Source of the DNA: UBA5018 sp947463165 | GTDB taxonomy: Bacteria; Cyanobacteriota; Cyanobacteriia; PCC-6307; Cyanobiaceae | Assembly (NCBI GenBank): GCA_943371245.1 | Contig: CALRTY020000008.1 | Location: 53,949 to 117,948, forward strand | DNA length: 64,000 nucleotides | Direction of reading: 5' to 3' | In this document: piece after piece, positions 44,955-53,817 of the stretch | Layout: each line of letters begins with the position of its first letter | Numbering within the stretch: position 1 is the first letter of the stretch | Program-made: the position numbers and the translations under genes | Notes under the pieces: generated by a model | The model's input: the letters and a program-made list of their open reading frames with translations, nothing else | The model's database searches: none | Told to the model about the DNA's origin: nothing

Positions 44955-45201
44955 GTTGGTGTTTGGCCAACTCTCTAGATCGGTGACGGGCAAAATACCT
45001 GGGTCTTTGAATGGGGCACTACCGGTATTTGATTCAATTTCCGCAAATGTCTTGTGCACGATCTGATTGCTCTCCTTCTGGTTCATAACCTCGAGAAGTA
45101 GTGGTTCAAATATACGATGGGACAACTCATTTCCCTCTCGAATCCCACCAATCACTCCAGACATGCCGACTACCCCAATAGCCACGCGGTTATAGCGTTC
45201 G

Positions 45202-45972
45202 TTAGCTGGTGGCCAGCAGGGGCAGGAACTGCCGGTAGAAGCGATCCTTCAGCGCCCAGGCCCGCTCCACCTGGCTGATGGCAATCTGGAGGGCTTGCTC
45301 GCTGGCAATTAGATCGGCCATGTGGCGGGCCAGTTCCTGGGAGTGGGTGAGGCCGCCCAGGAGTTGATCAGTGCCGATATCTGATTGGCGGCGATCGTGA
45401 ATCATGTGGTAATAAAAAAATTCGGATCGCACTCCCTCCGCCGCCGGACCATGGGCCAAGCGTTCCGAGAGGCGCGGCCAGAGGCACTCGTACTCCACTG
45501 ACACCAGCACCTCGGCCCAGAAACGCAAAAAGGCAATCAAGGCCAGGTCGCTGTAGGGCTGGCCCAGGCAGTTCTGCAACGCTTCTAGGCTGGCCAGCCG
45601 CACCTGCTGCGTGTCAGCGGATTCGCGGGTGCTGAGTATCTGCTCGCGGCTGGCGCCCAGATGCAGCAGGTCGCGAAACAGCAACTCGCGATGGGAGGCC
45701 AGTGGCATACCGCGGGTGTTACGCGGGTATTCCTCATGCAAGATCTGCCGCACTGTGGCCTTGATTGAATCGCTCTCCAGGGCGTCGATCACAAACTCAT
45801 ACACATTCACGATCGACAGCGACAAAAAGCGCCGCTGCAACAACAGCGCCAGCAGGTCATCCCAGTGGAGGAAGGCAAGGTTGGCCAGCAGAGGGTGAGC
45901 CCGGAGGCTGGCGATGTGCTGCCGTTCCTGATTGTTGAGGGGGGCAAGCATAAGGAAGGCTGTCCAGCTCAT
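45202..45972 (-). CDS. Iron-containing redox enzyme family protein (haem-oxygenase-like fold)
   Basis: An all-helical protein of 256 residues with ILHEEYP, SHRELLFRDLLHLG and EFFYYHMIHDRRQSDIG, the spaced E/H/D residues of the non-haem di-iron TenA/PqqC/CADD-like superfamily (PF14518). Its substrate is unknown. ATG 45972 gives MSWTAFL at the N-terminus, the same seven residues and upstream DNA as the unrelated gene at 51525-52454. The stop codon lies in AGCTAAC, as in several cassette genes, but no matching right arm was found. Confidence 0.7.
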   Translation of the reverse strand: MSWTAFLMLAPLNNQERQHIASLRAHPLLANLAFLHWDDLLALLLQRRFLSLSIVNVYEFVIDALESDSIKATVRQILHEEYPRNTRGMPLASHRELLFRDLLHLGASREQILSTRESADTQQVRLASLEALQNCLGQPYSDLALIAFLRFWAEVLVSVEYECLWPRLSERLAHGPAAEGVRSEFFYYHMIHDRRQSDIGTDQLLGGLTHSQELARHMADLIASEQALQIAISQVERAWALKDRFYRQFLPLLATS

Positions 45973-46164
45973 TGCCGTCGACAAAGTGGCGGGGACAAAG
46001 TGGCGGGGCATGGAGTGCTTGCCGCCGACAAGACTCTATCGGCAAAGCAAGCCAATGTGGCCGCTTACAGCATCTTCCACTTGCTTCCATCTGACGATGA
46101 TTGACACAGGCCAAGAGGCCGCAGAACACTGTGCTCACACGGTGATTAAAGAGGGCATTCATCT

Positions 46165-46821
46165 ATGCCGCAGCACGGATTATCCCGATGGCAGACAGTG
46201 CCGACAAGCACTGTTGCGCTGCTTGAAAGGTCCATGCAGGGTCGAGAAGGGCTGCTGCTCTACTGCGGCCTCGGCCTGAGCACCAGCTTGGTTGCGGGCG
46301 CCCTGGGTATGCGCTGGCCCGTGCTGCTCCCCGGCCTGCTGCCGCCCCTGGCGAGCCTGGGGGTGTGGCGGTGGGCCCAGCGCCGCCTGCGCCAACCGGC
46401 ACCCTCGCCGCCGCCGGCCTGTCTGCTCGACGCCAGCGTGCTGCGGGAGCGGCTGCGGCTTGACGCCGAGCTGGCGCTGGAGGCCTCGCATCACTGGCGG
46501 CAGATCTGCCAGCGGCTGGAGGGGGTGCGCGGCCTGGCCGCGGCCTGCGCCGAGCTGGATCCGGGCTGTGCGGTGGCGATGTTGGTGCTGCTGGAGCGCC
46601 TGGTGCAGCGAGCCCTGGCGATGGAAGACGGCCTCCACCGCCTGAGCCGTGCCAGTACCCCGGGCTCCGTGCTGCTGCTTCGCCGGCTGCAGGAAGCCCT
46701 GCAGGAGCACCTGCGGAAGTGCCACGAGGCTCTGACGCATTGCTACGACACCGCCCTCGAGGAGTCCCTGCGCTGTGGGGCGACAACGGTTGTTCTTTCC
46801 ACCCTGCTACTCGAATCATGA
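46165..46821 (+). CDS. Hypothetical membrane protein coupled to a VWA protein
   Basis: A 218-residue protein with one hydrophobic hairpin near the N-terminus (GLLLYCGLGLSTSLVAGALGM and LLPGLLPPLASLGVW), then a long Leu/Arg/Glu-rich helical cytoplasmic domain. No family is recognised. Its stop codon overlaps the ATG of the VWA gene (ATGA at 46818-46821), so the two products are made together and may form a complex. ATG 46234 is an alternative start just before the first membrane helix. Confidence 0.65.
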   Translation: MPQHGLSRWQTVPTSTVALLERSMQGREGLLLYCGLGLSTSLVAGALGMRWPVLLPGLLPPLASLGVWRWAQRRLRQPAPSPPPACLLDASVLRERLRLDAELALEASHHWRQICQRLEGVRGLAAACAELDPGCAVAMLVLLERLVQRALAMEDGLHRLSRASTPGSVLLLRRLQEALQEHLRKCHEALTHCYDTALEESLRCGATTVVLSTLLLES

Positions 46822-48569
46822 CTCCCCCTACCTTGATTGGCATATCGATTACCGCCGTCGCCGTCATCTCCGGTGGCGTGCTGGTCAACGCCTCCCTGAA
46901 CCCGCCGGTGAGCTCCTTCGACTCCGCCATGGAGCGACTGGAGCGCCGCCTGCTGCCTTCGATTTCGGTGGAGAGCGCCATGCCGCCTGCCTCCAGCGCC
47001 AGCGCCGAGGCGCCACTGCCCCTGGCCGAACGGCTGCCCCAGGCGGCGGCCTTTCCGCTTTACGGCGCCCCAGCCGATCAGATCGACCACAGCGGCAGCA
47101 GCCTGCGGGTGGAAATTGTCAGTTCGCTGGAGAAGGCCGACAACCAACGCGCCAGCAGCCGCTGGCTGGTGGATGGGGCCGAACGCTTCAACCAGCGGCG
47201 CGAGCGGAGCAACGACGGCCGCCGCATTGAGGTGGTGGTGCGGCCGATCCCCTCGGGCCTGGCGGCCCAGATGCTGGTGGCCGGCAGCTATCGACCCGCC
47301 GGCTACTCACCAGCCAGCCAACAGTGGCTGGAGCTGCTGCGCCACGACGGCATCGCGCCGACGCTGCTGCAGCCCTCGCTGCTGGGCAACCGCTCGGTGA
47401 TCGCCTTGCGCGGCGCAGCCTGGAAGCAGACCGGCGGCGGTCAGTTGGCTTTCGGGCCGGTGATGGAACGAACCCTGGCGGGTCAGCTGCGCATGGGCAC
47501 CTGCAATCCCTACCTGTGTTCCCCCGGCCTGGATTTCATGCACACACTGCTGTGGACCACGGCCGGCCATGCGGGCAATGGCGGAGCGCTGCAGGCGGCG
47601 GAGCTTGAGCGGGGCTCGATTCAGCGATCCCTGGAGCTGTTCCAGCAACGGGTGAGCAGGATCGAGCCCACCTACATCGAGCAGATCGAGATCTGGAAGC
47701 GCCGGCCCGAGGCCCTTGATGCGGCGGTGATGGCTGAGCAGAGCTACCGGCAACTGCGCCGGGAGCCTGGCTTTGAGGATCTGTTGGCGGTTCCCTTCGG
47801 CGCCGACCAGGGCTCGCCGCTGGTGGCGTTGCCATGGACCACGGGGCCGGAGCGGCAGGCGCTGGAACGCTTCGGCCGCTTCATGACCTCATCGCCCCTG
47901 CAGACCCTGGCCCGCAGCCAGGACTTTGGCAATCCCAGCCCAGTGCCAGCCACAGCTCGCCCGCCCCGCGCCGATGGAGAGCTGCTGAGCAGGGTGCAGC
48001 GGCTCTGGAAGCAGCGCAAGGATGGCGGCCGCACGGTTTACCTGCAGCTGCTGGTGGATGTGAGCGGCTCGATGAACGAGAACAACCGCCTCTCCCAGCT
48101 CAAGCGGGCCCTGATCGTGGCCAGTGGGGCAATCAACAGCGGCAACCAGGTGGGGCTGATCAGCTTCAGCGACAAACCGACGCGGCTGATGCCCCTGCAG
48201 CCCTACGACGCCAGCAGCCGAGCGCGATTGCTGGCCACGGTGCAGGGGCTGCAGGCCAATGGCACCACCGCCCTGTACGACGGTTTGGCCGTGGCATTGC
48301 ACGATCTGATGCAGGCACGCCGCCGCGATCCGAACGGTCGCTTCCATCTGCTGGTGCTCAGCGACGGCATGGCCACCAGGGGGCTGAACCTGGGGGATCT
48401 CAGGAGCGTGATCGAAAACAGCGAGATCACCATCACCCCGATTGCCTATGGCGACGTGAACGACGGGGAGCTGCGCGACATCGCCGCCATCCGCGAGAGC
48501 GCGGTGTATCGGGGCGATCCAAAACTCATCCTGCCGCTGATCAACGACCTGTTCCAGACCGCCCTTTGA
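46818..48569 (+). CDS. Membrane-anchored VWA-domain protein with N-terminal solute-binding-like region
   Basis: This 583-residue protein starts with a signal anchor (TLIGISITAVAVISGGVLV). The middle (about 90-390) resembles the extracellular solute-binding part found in some bacterial VWA proteins: VVVRPIPSGLAAQML, GYSPASQQWLELL, FGPVMERTL. The C-terminal VWA domain (about 400-580) has a complete MIDAS: DVSGSMNEN, NGTTALYDGL and LSDGMATRG. It probably binds a ligand and a metal ion outside the membrane; role unknown. It is translationally coupled to the preceding membrane protein and followed by a small gene 24 bp downstream. Confidence 0.82.
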   Translation: MTPPTLIGISITAVAVISGGVLVNASLNPPVSSFDSAMERLERRLLPSISVESAMPPASSASAEAPLPLAERLPQAAAFPLYGAPADQIDHSGSSLRVEIVSSLEKADNQRASSRWLVDGAERFNQRRERSNDGRRIEVVVRPIPSGLAAQMLVAGSYRPAGYSPASQQWLELLRHDGIAPTLLQPSLLGNRSVIALRGAAWKQTGGGQLAFGPVMERTLAGQLRMGTCNPYLCSPGLDFMHTLLWTTAGHAGNGGALQAAELERGSIQRSLELFQQRVSRIEPTYIEQIEIWKRRPEALDAAVMAEQSYRQLRREPGFEDLLAVPFGADQGSPLVALPWTTGPERQALERFGRFMTSSPLQTLARSQDFGNPSPVPATARPPRADGELLSRVQRLWKQRKDGGRTVYLQLLVDVSGSMNENNRLSQLKRALIVASGAINSGNQVGLISFSDKPTRLMPLQPYDASSRARLLATVQGLQANGTTALYDGLAVALHDLMQARRRDPNGRFHLLVLSDGMATRGLNLGDLRSVIENSEITITPIAYGDVNDGELRDIAAIRESAVYRGDPKLILPLINDLFQTAL

Positions 48570-48592
48570 TCGCAAGGACACCAACCAACACC

Positions 48593-48976
48593 ATGGCGAC
48601 AAGCCTCTCTCCCCTGGCCAGTCGACTGCTGATTGGAAGCTGGCTCAGCCAGTTGCTGCTGGCTGGCCTGATCGCACTGGTGGCACCGATTCCGGTGCGG
48701 CCCCTGGTGATTGAACGGCGATTCTGCAGCGAAAGCCAGCGGAACGCCATGTTGGCTCACTATCGAATGCTAGTGCTGCGCGACAGGCTCGGAATCGAAC
48801 GATTTCGGCCGGTAATTCTCTATAGCGTATTCGGCAAACAGCAAAGCGATGGGCTACCCGCCGCCAGCGCCCTGGGCCTGACCAGCACGGCGGGAGATGG
48901 GAACCGCCAGGAGGAGATGAAGCTGCAGGACAACCACCCCACGGCCCTGGTGCTGCGCTGCCAGCAGGCGCCGTGA
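48593..48976 (+). CDS. Small hypothetical membrane/secreted protein, 127 aa
   Basis: It has one N-terminal hydrophobic helix (LLIGSWLSQLLLAGLIALVAPI), then a hydrophilic domain with a single Cys pair (FCSESQRN, LRCQQAP). No family is recognised. It follows the VWA gene closely and is probably in the same operon. Its last 130 bp are part of a tandem duplication and reappear behind the next gene at 49742-49877, without a start. Confidence 0.6.
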   Translation: MATSLSPLASRLLIGSWLSQLLLAGLIALVAPIPVRPLVIERRFCSESQRNAMLAHYRMLVLRDRLGIERFRPVILYSVFGKQQSDGLPAASALGLTSTAGDGNRQEEMKLQDNHPTALVLRCQQAP

Positions 48977-49093
48977 AGCCCTGCGCAAAAGCTGGCAATG
49001 AACCTTGAAAGTCCGCCGCCGGAACAGTGCGGCAATGGACGCCCATGGTTGCCGTCAGCCATTCAGCAACCGATTTTTAATTAGTACAACACA

Positions 49094-49780
49094 ATGAACT
49101 TCCATTTCTTTCGGTCTAGAGCCTTGTACCCAGGTGCCAGCTTGTTCATGTGCCTTTACCTTGCCAGGCTCATCGCCGGTTTTCAAGGCGTCGATTTTGG
49201 CTTGGGCTTATTTTGGGCAGCAGTAGTTGCGGTTACTGCCGGGAAGAGCTCTCGCTTATTAATCTATCCCCTGGCAATTCCCGCCTATATTCATGCCGTG
49301 AATTCATGGAATTGGCATCCTGCAATATCTGCGTTGTTTGCTACTAGTCCAGAAATATTAATAGGAATCGAGCAGTATCTTTCGAATGCCAAAGATCTGA
49401 GAAGATCCTGGTCAGCGGAATTAATCTCAATTCCTATCTTCATCTTAGCGAAATGTCTTAACGTTGCCTGGCTTTCTGCCGGTTTTGAGGGTATCGCGAA
49501 TAGCATGGGTTTGCCTTGGGCGCTTGTGGCGGCTGCAGCGCTGGTGTTCCGATTTGATCTACCCTTGTTTGTTGGAGCTTATATTCATGCCACGAATGCC
49601 TGGAATTGGCACCCTGCGATAGCCGTGCTGTTTGTCATGGGTTCGACCATTTGCGCACTACTTGGAGCTCGCATAAATCATGTCATGGGTTTGCCGCACC
49701 CGTACTTGTTCTTCAAAAGTTTCCCGTTCCGGATCAGGAGTAAAGCGATGGGCTACCCGCCGCCAGCGCCCTGGGCCTGA
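49094..49780 (+). CDS. WNWHPAI-family membrane protein, tandem copy 1 (228 aa)
   Basis: A multi-pass membrane protein (about six hydrophobic segments) built from two similar halves: each has a GF.G(V/I) segment, an aromatic/hydrophobic helix, then (A/G)AYIHA.N(S/A)WNWHPAI..LF. No family is recognised. The last 10 residues (SKAMGYPPPAPWA) come from reading into the duplicated 3' end of the 48593 gene, so this copy has a fused tail that the other two lack. Confidence 0.7.
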   Translation: MNFHFFRSRALYPGASLFMCLYLARLIAGFQGVDFGLGLFWAAVVAVTAGKSSRLLIYPLAIPAYIHAVNSWNWHPAISALFATSPEILIGIEQYLSNAKDLRRSWSAELISIPIFILAKCLNVAWLSAGFEGIANSMGLPWALVAAAALVFRFDLPLFVGAYIHATNAWNWHPAIAVLFVMGSTICALLGARINHVMGLPHPYLFFKSFPFRIRSKAMGYPPPAPWA

Positions 49781-49994
49781 CCAGCACTGCGGGAGATGGG
49801 AACCGCCAGGAGGAGATGAAGCTGCAGGACAACCACCCCAGGGCCCTGGTGCTGCGCTGCCAGCCGGCGCCGTGAAGCCCCGCACAGAGGCTGACAGGAA
49901 ACCTTGAAAGTCCGCTGCCGGAACGCTGGGCAACGAACGTCCATGGTTGCCGCCAGTCTACCAGCAATGAGCAATCTTTCATCAGCACAACACA

Positions 49995-50639
49995 ATGAAC
50001 TTCCATTTCTTACGGTCTAGAGCTTTGCACCTAGGCGCTAGCTTGTTCATGTGCCTTTACCTTGCCAGGCTCATGGCCGGCTTCCAAGGCATCGAAAATG
50101 GCTTTGGTTGGGCTTGGGCTGCCATGGCGCTTATTGCCGCAATGGTCTTTCACTTAACCGAACCCATAATAATGGCGGCCTATATTTATACCGCAAAAGC
50201 CTGGCATTGGCACCATGCAATATCGGCACTTTTTGCCACTAGTCCTGTAATTTTATTAGGGATTTACCACTATTTTTCGCATCCCAAAGCTCGACAGTCC
50301 TCCTGGTCAGCAGAATTGACTTCGATTTTTCTTTTCATCTTGATGCTTTGCCTTGGTGTTGCCATGTCTGCAGCCGGCTTTGAGGGCATCGAAAATGGCA
50401 TAGGCTTAGTTTGGGCGGTTGTAGCGATTGCCGCATTCACGTTCTTCCGCTTTGATCTTCCTCTGGGCGCTGGAGCTTATTTTCATGCCACGAATGCCTG
50501 GAATTGGCACCCTGCGATAGCTGTGCTGTTTGTCGCTGGTCCGATTATTTGTCTCCTGATTGGATGTCGTATAAATGAAGAACTAATCCCTGGCCCGTTC
50601 GTTGAACCTTTGGCGTTCCAGATCAAGAGGCGCAACTGA
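49995..50639 (+). CDS. WNWHPAI-family membrane protein, tandem copy 2 (214 aa)
   Basis: It has the same two-half architecture as copy 1: GFQGIENGFGWAWAAM ... AYIYTAKAWHWHHAISALF in half one and GFEGIENGIGLVWAVV ... GAYFHATNAWNWHPAIAVLF in half two. The leader up to and including ATGAACTTCCATTTCTTACG is nearly identical to copy 1. Unknown function. Confidence 0.7.
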   Translation: MNFHFLRSRALHLGASLFMCLYLARLMAGFQGIENGFGWAWAAMALIAAMVFHLTEPIIMAAYIYTAKAWHWHHAISALFATSPVILLGIYHYFSHPKARQSSWSAELTSIFLFILMLCLGVAMSAAGFEGIENGIGLVWAVVAIAAFTFFRFDLPLGAGAYFHATNAWNWHPAIAVLFVAGPIICLLIGCRINEELIPGPFVEPLAFQIKRRN

Positions 50640-50809
50640 AGGAAAATCACCCCACGACCCTAGTGCTGCGCTGCCAGCAGGCGCTGTGAATCCCTGCGCA
50701 TGGGCCTGCAGCAATCCGTGAAAAGTCGCTGCCAAAACGTCGCATCAATAGGCATACATCGCTGCCGCCTGTCTGCCGGTGATTAGCCATTCTTCATCCG
50801 TACAACACC

Positions 50810-51448
50810 ATGAACTCCCACTTCTCTCGGTCAAGAGAATTGATCTTAGGCATCCCATGGATGTGCCTTTGGTTGGCCGTGATCTGGGCCGGTTCTCAAG
50901 GCATCGAAAATCGCTTTGGATCGGCTGGGATTGCTGCTGTACTTCTTGTTGCGTTCTCGCAGGACTTTCGCAACTGCCAAAATCCTCTGCTAATTGCGGC
51001 TTATATTTATGCCATAAGTGCCTGGGATTGGCACCCTGCAATATCTGCACTGTTTACTACTAGTCATTTGTTTTACAACCAGATTCGCGGATATTGTCTT
51101 TTTCGAGCTAACCATCCTCGCTGGGAAGTGGAATTAATCTCAATTCTTATCTTCAACTTAATGCTTTGCCTGAATGTCGCTTTGCTTGCGGCCGGTTTTG
51201 AGGGTATCGAAAATGGCATGGGCTTGATCTGGGCCGTTGTTGCGGTTGCCGCGCTGATGTGCCGCTTTTCGATTGGTTTATTCGGAATTGGAGCTTGTTT
51301 TCATGCCACGAATGCCTGGGGTTGGAACCCAGCTATGGCGGTGCTCTTTGCCGCTGGTCCAACCATTTGCTGCCTGATTGGATGTCGTATCAATAAAACA
51401 CTATTCCTGGGCCCCCGCTCCATGAGGATGCTCAGGAGGTGGAGGTAA
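50810..51448 (+). CDS. WNWHPAI-family membrane protein, tandem copy 3 (212 aa)
   Basis: The most diverged copy: MNSHFSRSRELILGIPW start, GSQGIENRFG in half one and GFEGIENGMGLIWAVV ... GACFHATNAWGWNPAMAVLF in half two. Its tail MRMLRRWR differs. The conserved Trp-x-Trp-His-Pro-Ala segments suggest a structural motif at the membrane interface. Confidence 0.7.
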   Translation: MNSHFSRSRELILGIPWMCLWLAVIWAGSQGIENRFGSAGIAAVLLVAFSQDFRNCQNPLLIAAYIYAISAWDWHPAISALFTTSHLFYNQIRGYCLFRANHPRWEVELISILIFNLMLCLNVALLAAGFEGIENGMGLIWAVVAVAALMCRFSIGLFGIGACFHATNAWGWNPAMAVLFAAGPTICCLIGCRINKTLFLGPRSMRMLRRWR

Positions 51449-51524
51449 TCCAAGACCCATCGCGATAGCGCCAACAATCAAAAAGCGATCAGCGCCAGCA
51501 GGCCGCACCAATGGAGGGTGCTCA

Positions 51525-52454
51525 TCAATCGGTGAACAGAATCTTCAGTTCATTGCGCCAATTCTGATCGGGGGCAGGTAGGAACGGGCGCGCCACGGTC
51601 CACATCCGCTCGAAGTCGTTAAGCAGGGTGCCGGTGAGCAGGGCATCGCTGGCGCGCAGATCGAGCTCCAGCTGGAAGGTGTGGATCGCCAGGGCCCCAT
51701 GCAGGAAGGGCGCCGCCAGCAGCGTGGAGCCGGCGCGGTAAAGGGCCAAAGAAGGCAGGGTGTCGTAGAGCCGGATCTCCAAATTGGTGGGATTGCTGCT
51801 AACGCGGATCGTGGCCTCCAGGATTTCCAGGTTGGCGATCACGCTGCCCTGGATGGCGAAATCCTCCGCCAGCGGCTCGGCCGCATAGCGTTTCAACACC
51901 TCCTCCCGCAATCCAGCGGCCACGGAATAGGGCCAGGCCAGCAGGATGCGCACCCGCACCCCGACCTCCAGGCAGCGGCTGAGGTGGACGCGGTAGTGCT
52001 CCAGGTTGGGCGCGAAGGTCTGCAGGATGGCCACCTCCTGCTGGCCGTACTGCTGGCCTTCTTCCTGGGTTTCCCCCTGGTCTTGCTCCTGGTTGTGCAA
52101 TAGCCGCTCTAGGGCATCGGCGAAGGTGTCGGTGGGAAAAGCGGCGTGGATTCGGCTGAGGCCAAAACGGGACAAGCCCGGCTCACTCCGCTGATATTGC
52201 TGCGCCAGGAAACGCTGCAATTGTGGAAGTTTGTAGCCCCGGCCGCTGATATTGAACTTGCGGTAGATGGTGCGCAGGCGCTGGGTAAAGGCCTCCTCTT
52301 CGATCGGCCCCTGACGGCGCTGATAGGCCTCCAGCAGCTGCTGTTTGCTCTGACCCGGCTCCTCCCTCAGACAGAGAATCACCTCCAGCTCATGGGGGGT
52401 GAGGGCGTGCTCTTGGCGCTCACCCAGGGCCTGCAGGAATGCTGTCCAGCTCAT
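51525..52454 (-). CDS. HTH-like N-domain + PLD-like/unknown C-domain protein, 309 aa
   Basis: After MSWTAFL the first 95 residues (LTPHELEVILCLREEPGQSKQQLLEAYQ ... LRTIYRKFNISGRGYKLPQLQRFL) look like a winged-helix or effector-adaptor domain of the type found in front of cyanobacterial conflict proteins. The C-terminal half (VRVRILLAWPYSVAAGLREEVLKRYA ... LEIRLYDTLPSLALYRAGSTLLAAPFLHG) resembles regulatory proteins with a degenerate phospholipase D-like fold, without the HKD catalytic motif. The family is uncertain. It shares its leader and first seven codons with the gene ending at 45202. Confidence 0.6.
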   Translation of the reverse strand: MSWTAFLQALGERQEHALTPHELEVILCLREEPGQSKQQLLEAYQRRQGPIEEEAFTQRLRTIYRKFNISGRGYKLPQLQRFLAQQYQRSEPGLSRFGLSRIHAAFPTDTFADALERLLHNQEQDQGETQEEGQQYGQQEVAILQTFAPNLEHYRVHLSRCLEVGVRVRILLAWPYSVAAGLREEVLKRYAAEPLAEDFAIQGSVIANLEILEATIRVSSNPTNLEIRLYDTLPSLALYRAGSTLLAAPFLHGALAIHTFQLELDLRASDALLTGTLLNDFERMWTVARPFLPAPDQNWRNELKILFTD

Positions 52455-53177
52455 CGCTGCAGACGGATTGGCGGGGGATGGGAGGTTAGCGCCGGCGTGA
52501 TTCTAGGCGCCACAGGGCAGCAGGTTGGTGGATTCCAACATCTTCCATCTCCTTTCACCTGGCCATAATTGACAGATTTTCAGGCCCCTAGCCACTATCA
52601 ATAGCAACGTATAAATAAGGTTTCGCGCTGGAGAAACAGCAGCAACTCCATCAACGAATCTGCGACTAATTGGATGTGCGCTTTGGCCGCAACCTGCAGA
52701 TGCAGCGCGGCCGGATCCGTCGACCGTTCAAGCCCTGGCGCGGCTGGCGGTCCTGGCGTCAATGGCTTGGTCTGTGCCGATGGGCGGGCTGCCGAACGGG
52801 CTGGGCCTGCTGGGCAGCGTGCTCGGCTCGGCGGCCGCAGAGGCGTCATATTTGCTGGCGGTCACCGAACCGGTGCCCCTAAGGGCAATCCCGATGGCAA
52901 GCGCGGCTGGCAGTGGGTGTAGCCAACGGCTTCCGCGTAGCGGTTGGTGACCGCCATGGTGACGGTGTTTGCGCAGGCACTGCGCCGCTGGGCGGCGGCA
53001 GCAATCGTTATTGAAGAAAGTGGCATGAGTGTGCACAGCCTTACTCTCTTGGCAGTTCAGCCGCTTCCCGAGCCTAATGAGTGACAGCCAACTCATCCCG
53101 CCAGTCATATACTGCTTTACAGAAAAAGAAGGGAGGTCTATCCGAGAATGAGGTTGCTCTGGCGATCACCCGGTACC
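52455..53177. other. Intergenic region left of the minus-strand cassette array
   Basis: No supported gene. GC-rich frames at 52670-52950 are open on several frames but lack homology; one ends GAPKGNPDGKRGWQW. From 53000 the sequence is less GC-rich. The array begins with the attC-like site at 53178. Confidence 0.4.
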
Positions 53178-53244
53178 ACCTAACGCAGAGTTAACCGGGC
53201 AAGGTGGCCACCAGTTGGCGCTCCGGTTGAATGACCAGTTATGT
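53178..53244 (-). other. attC-like recombination site B1
   Basis: Plus-strand ends are ACCTAAC and GTTATGT. Arm GAGTTAACCGG pairs with CCGGTTGAATGAC with C and A unpaired in the right arm. It is 67 bp long, at the 3' end of the cupin gene, whose TAA stop lies inside it. Read on the minus strand the terminal core is GTTAGGT, which fits GTTRRRY. Confidence 0.7.
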
Positions 53245-53652
53245 CACACTTGGCCCAAAGGGAACCACTTTGTCTTGCTCGGCGTTGTCGTTGCGGGCGA
53301 TGACGGCACGCGCTGGGGAAGTAGGGCTGAGGTTGACCGCTTCATGGGGAACACCAGGTGGGACGAATAGAAACTCTCCGGGCTCGGAGATTGTTTCATT
53401 TTCTAGGTTCTGGCCCCAACGAGTAAGGACCCTGCCTTCAAGAACGTAGATGCCGGTTTCATAACCGACATGAATGTGGGGATCAGCCTTGGCACCGGGC
53501 GGAATGATCACCAAGTGCATTGACAGACCTTGAGAGCCAACCGTTGAGCCTGAGATGCCGACGAAGTAGGGCAGCTGCTGCAGGGTCATTACTTCCCGCT
53601 CAGGACGGATGGCTACGACGCGGCCCATGGGATCAGACGTATCAATAGTCAT
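53239..53652 (-). CDS. Cupin-domain protein, 137 aa
   Basis: A single small cupin barrel with both motifs: PHIHVGYETGIYVLEG (motif 1, H-x-H and Glu) and PGEFLFVPPGVPHEAVN (motif 2, final His). Such proteins bind a metal and a small ligand. The substrate is unknown. Start ATG 53652. It is the last cassette of the minus-strand array, its stop codon lying within attC-like site B1. Confidence 0.88.
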   Translation of the reverse strand: MTIDTSDPMGRVVAIRPEREVMTLQQLPYFVGISGSTVGSQGLSMHLVIIPPGAKADPHIHVGYETGIYVLEGRVLTRWGQNLENETISEPGEFLFVPPGVPHEAVNLSPTSPARAVIARNDNAEQDKVVPFGPSVT

Positions 53653-53671
53653 GATATATTCGCGCTGTGCG

Positions 53672-53756
53672 GCCTAACGCTGCCCCTGAGTTGCAGGCAG
53701 ATAGCCTTGGGATGGCGGAGTTGAGAGAGCTTGTCCACTCGAGGGGCTTGTTCGAA
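53672..53756 (-). other. attC-like recombination site B2
   Basis: Ends are GCCTAAC and GTTCGAA. Arm GCCCCTGAGTTGCAGG pairs with TGTCCACTCGAGGGGC, with C and A unpaired in the right arm. It is 85 bp long. Minus-strand core is GTTAGGC. It shares CCTTGGGATGGCGGAG with site B3, so the two sites are related copies. Confidence 0.75.
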
Positions 53757-53817
53757 GTGTCGCCTCAACATAGGAAGGGGACGCGGACTTGCGCATGCCA
53801 TCCAACTCTCAGACAGG

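Larger units (their letters stand above)
48843..50809. repeat. Tandem duplication of ~0.9-kb units (3' gene fragment plus membrane gene)
   Basis: The segment from 48843 (AAAGCGATGGGCTACCCGCC) reappears at 49742 with about 90% identity over 135 bp and continues through the leader ACACAATGAACTTCC into the next paralogous gene. A shorter version (CACCCCACGACCCTAGTGCT) appears at 50648. Unit lengths are 901 and 815 bp measured between gene starts. Confidence 0.85.

Noticed and set aside
44955..44976. GAGTTGG/CCAACTC hairpin right after the phage-type gene
   Set aside because: It has a 7-bp stem and no T-run, so it is too weak to call a terminator.
44904..45185. Minus-strand 93-codon frame (MAIGVVGMSGVIGG start)
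   Set aside because: No homology recognised; it overlaps the end of the phage-type gene and has no clear ribosome binding site. A decayed gene is possible.
52670..52950. Several overlapping plus-strand frames upstream of the cassette array
   Set aside because: All are GC-rich with no conserved motif. One ends GAPKGNPDGKRGW, reminiscent of small phage proteins, but too short to support a call.
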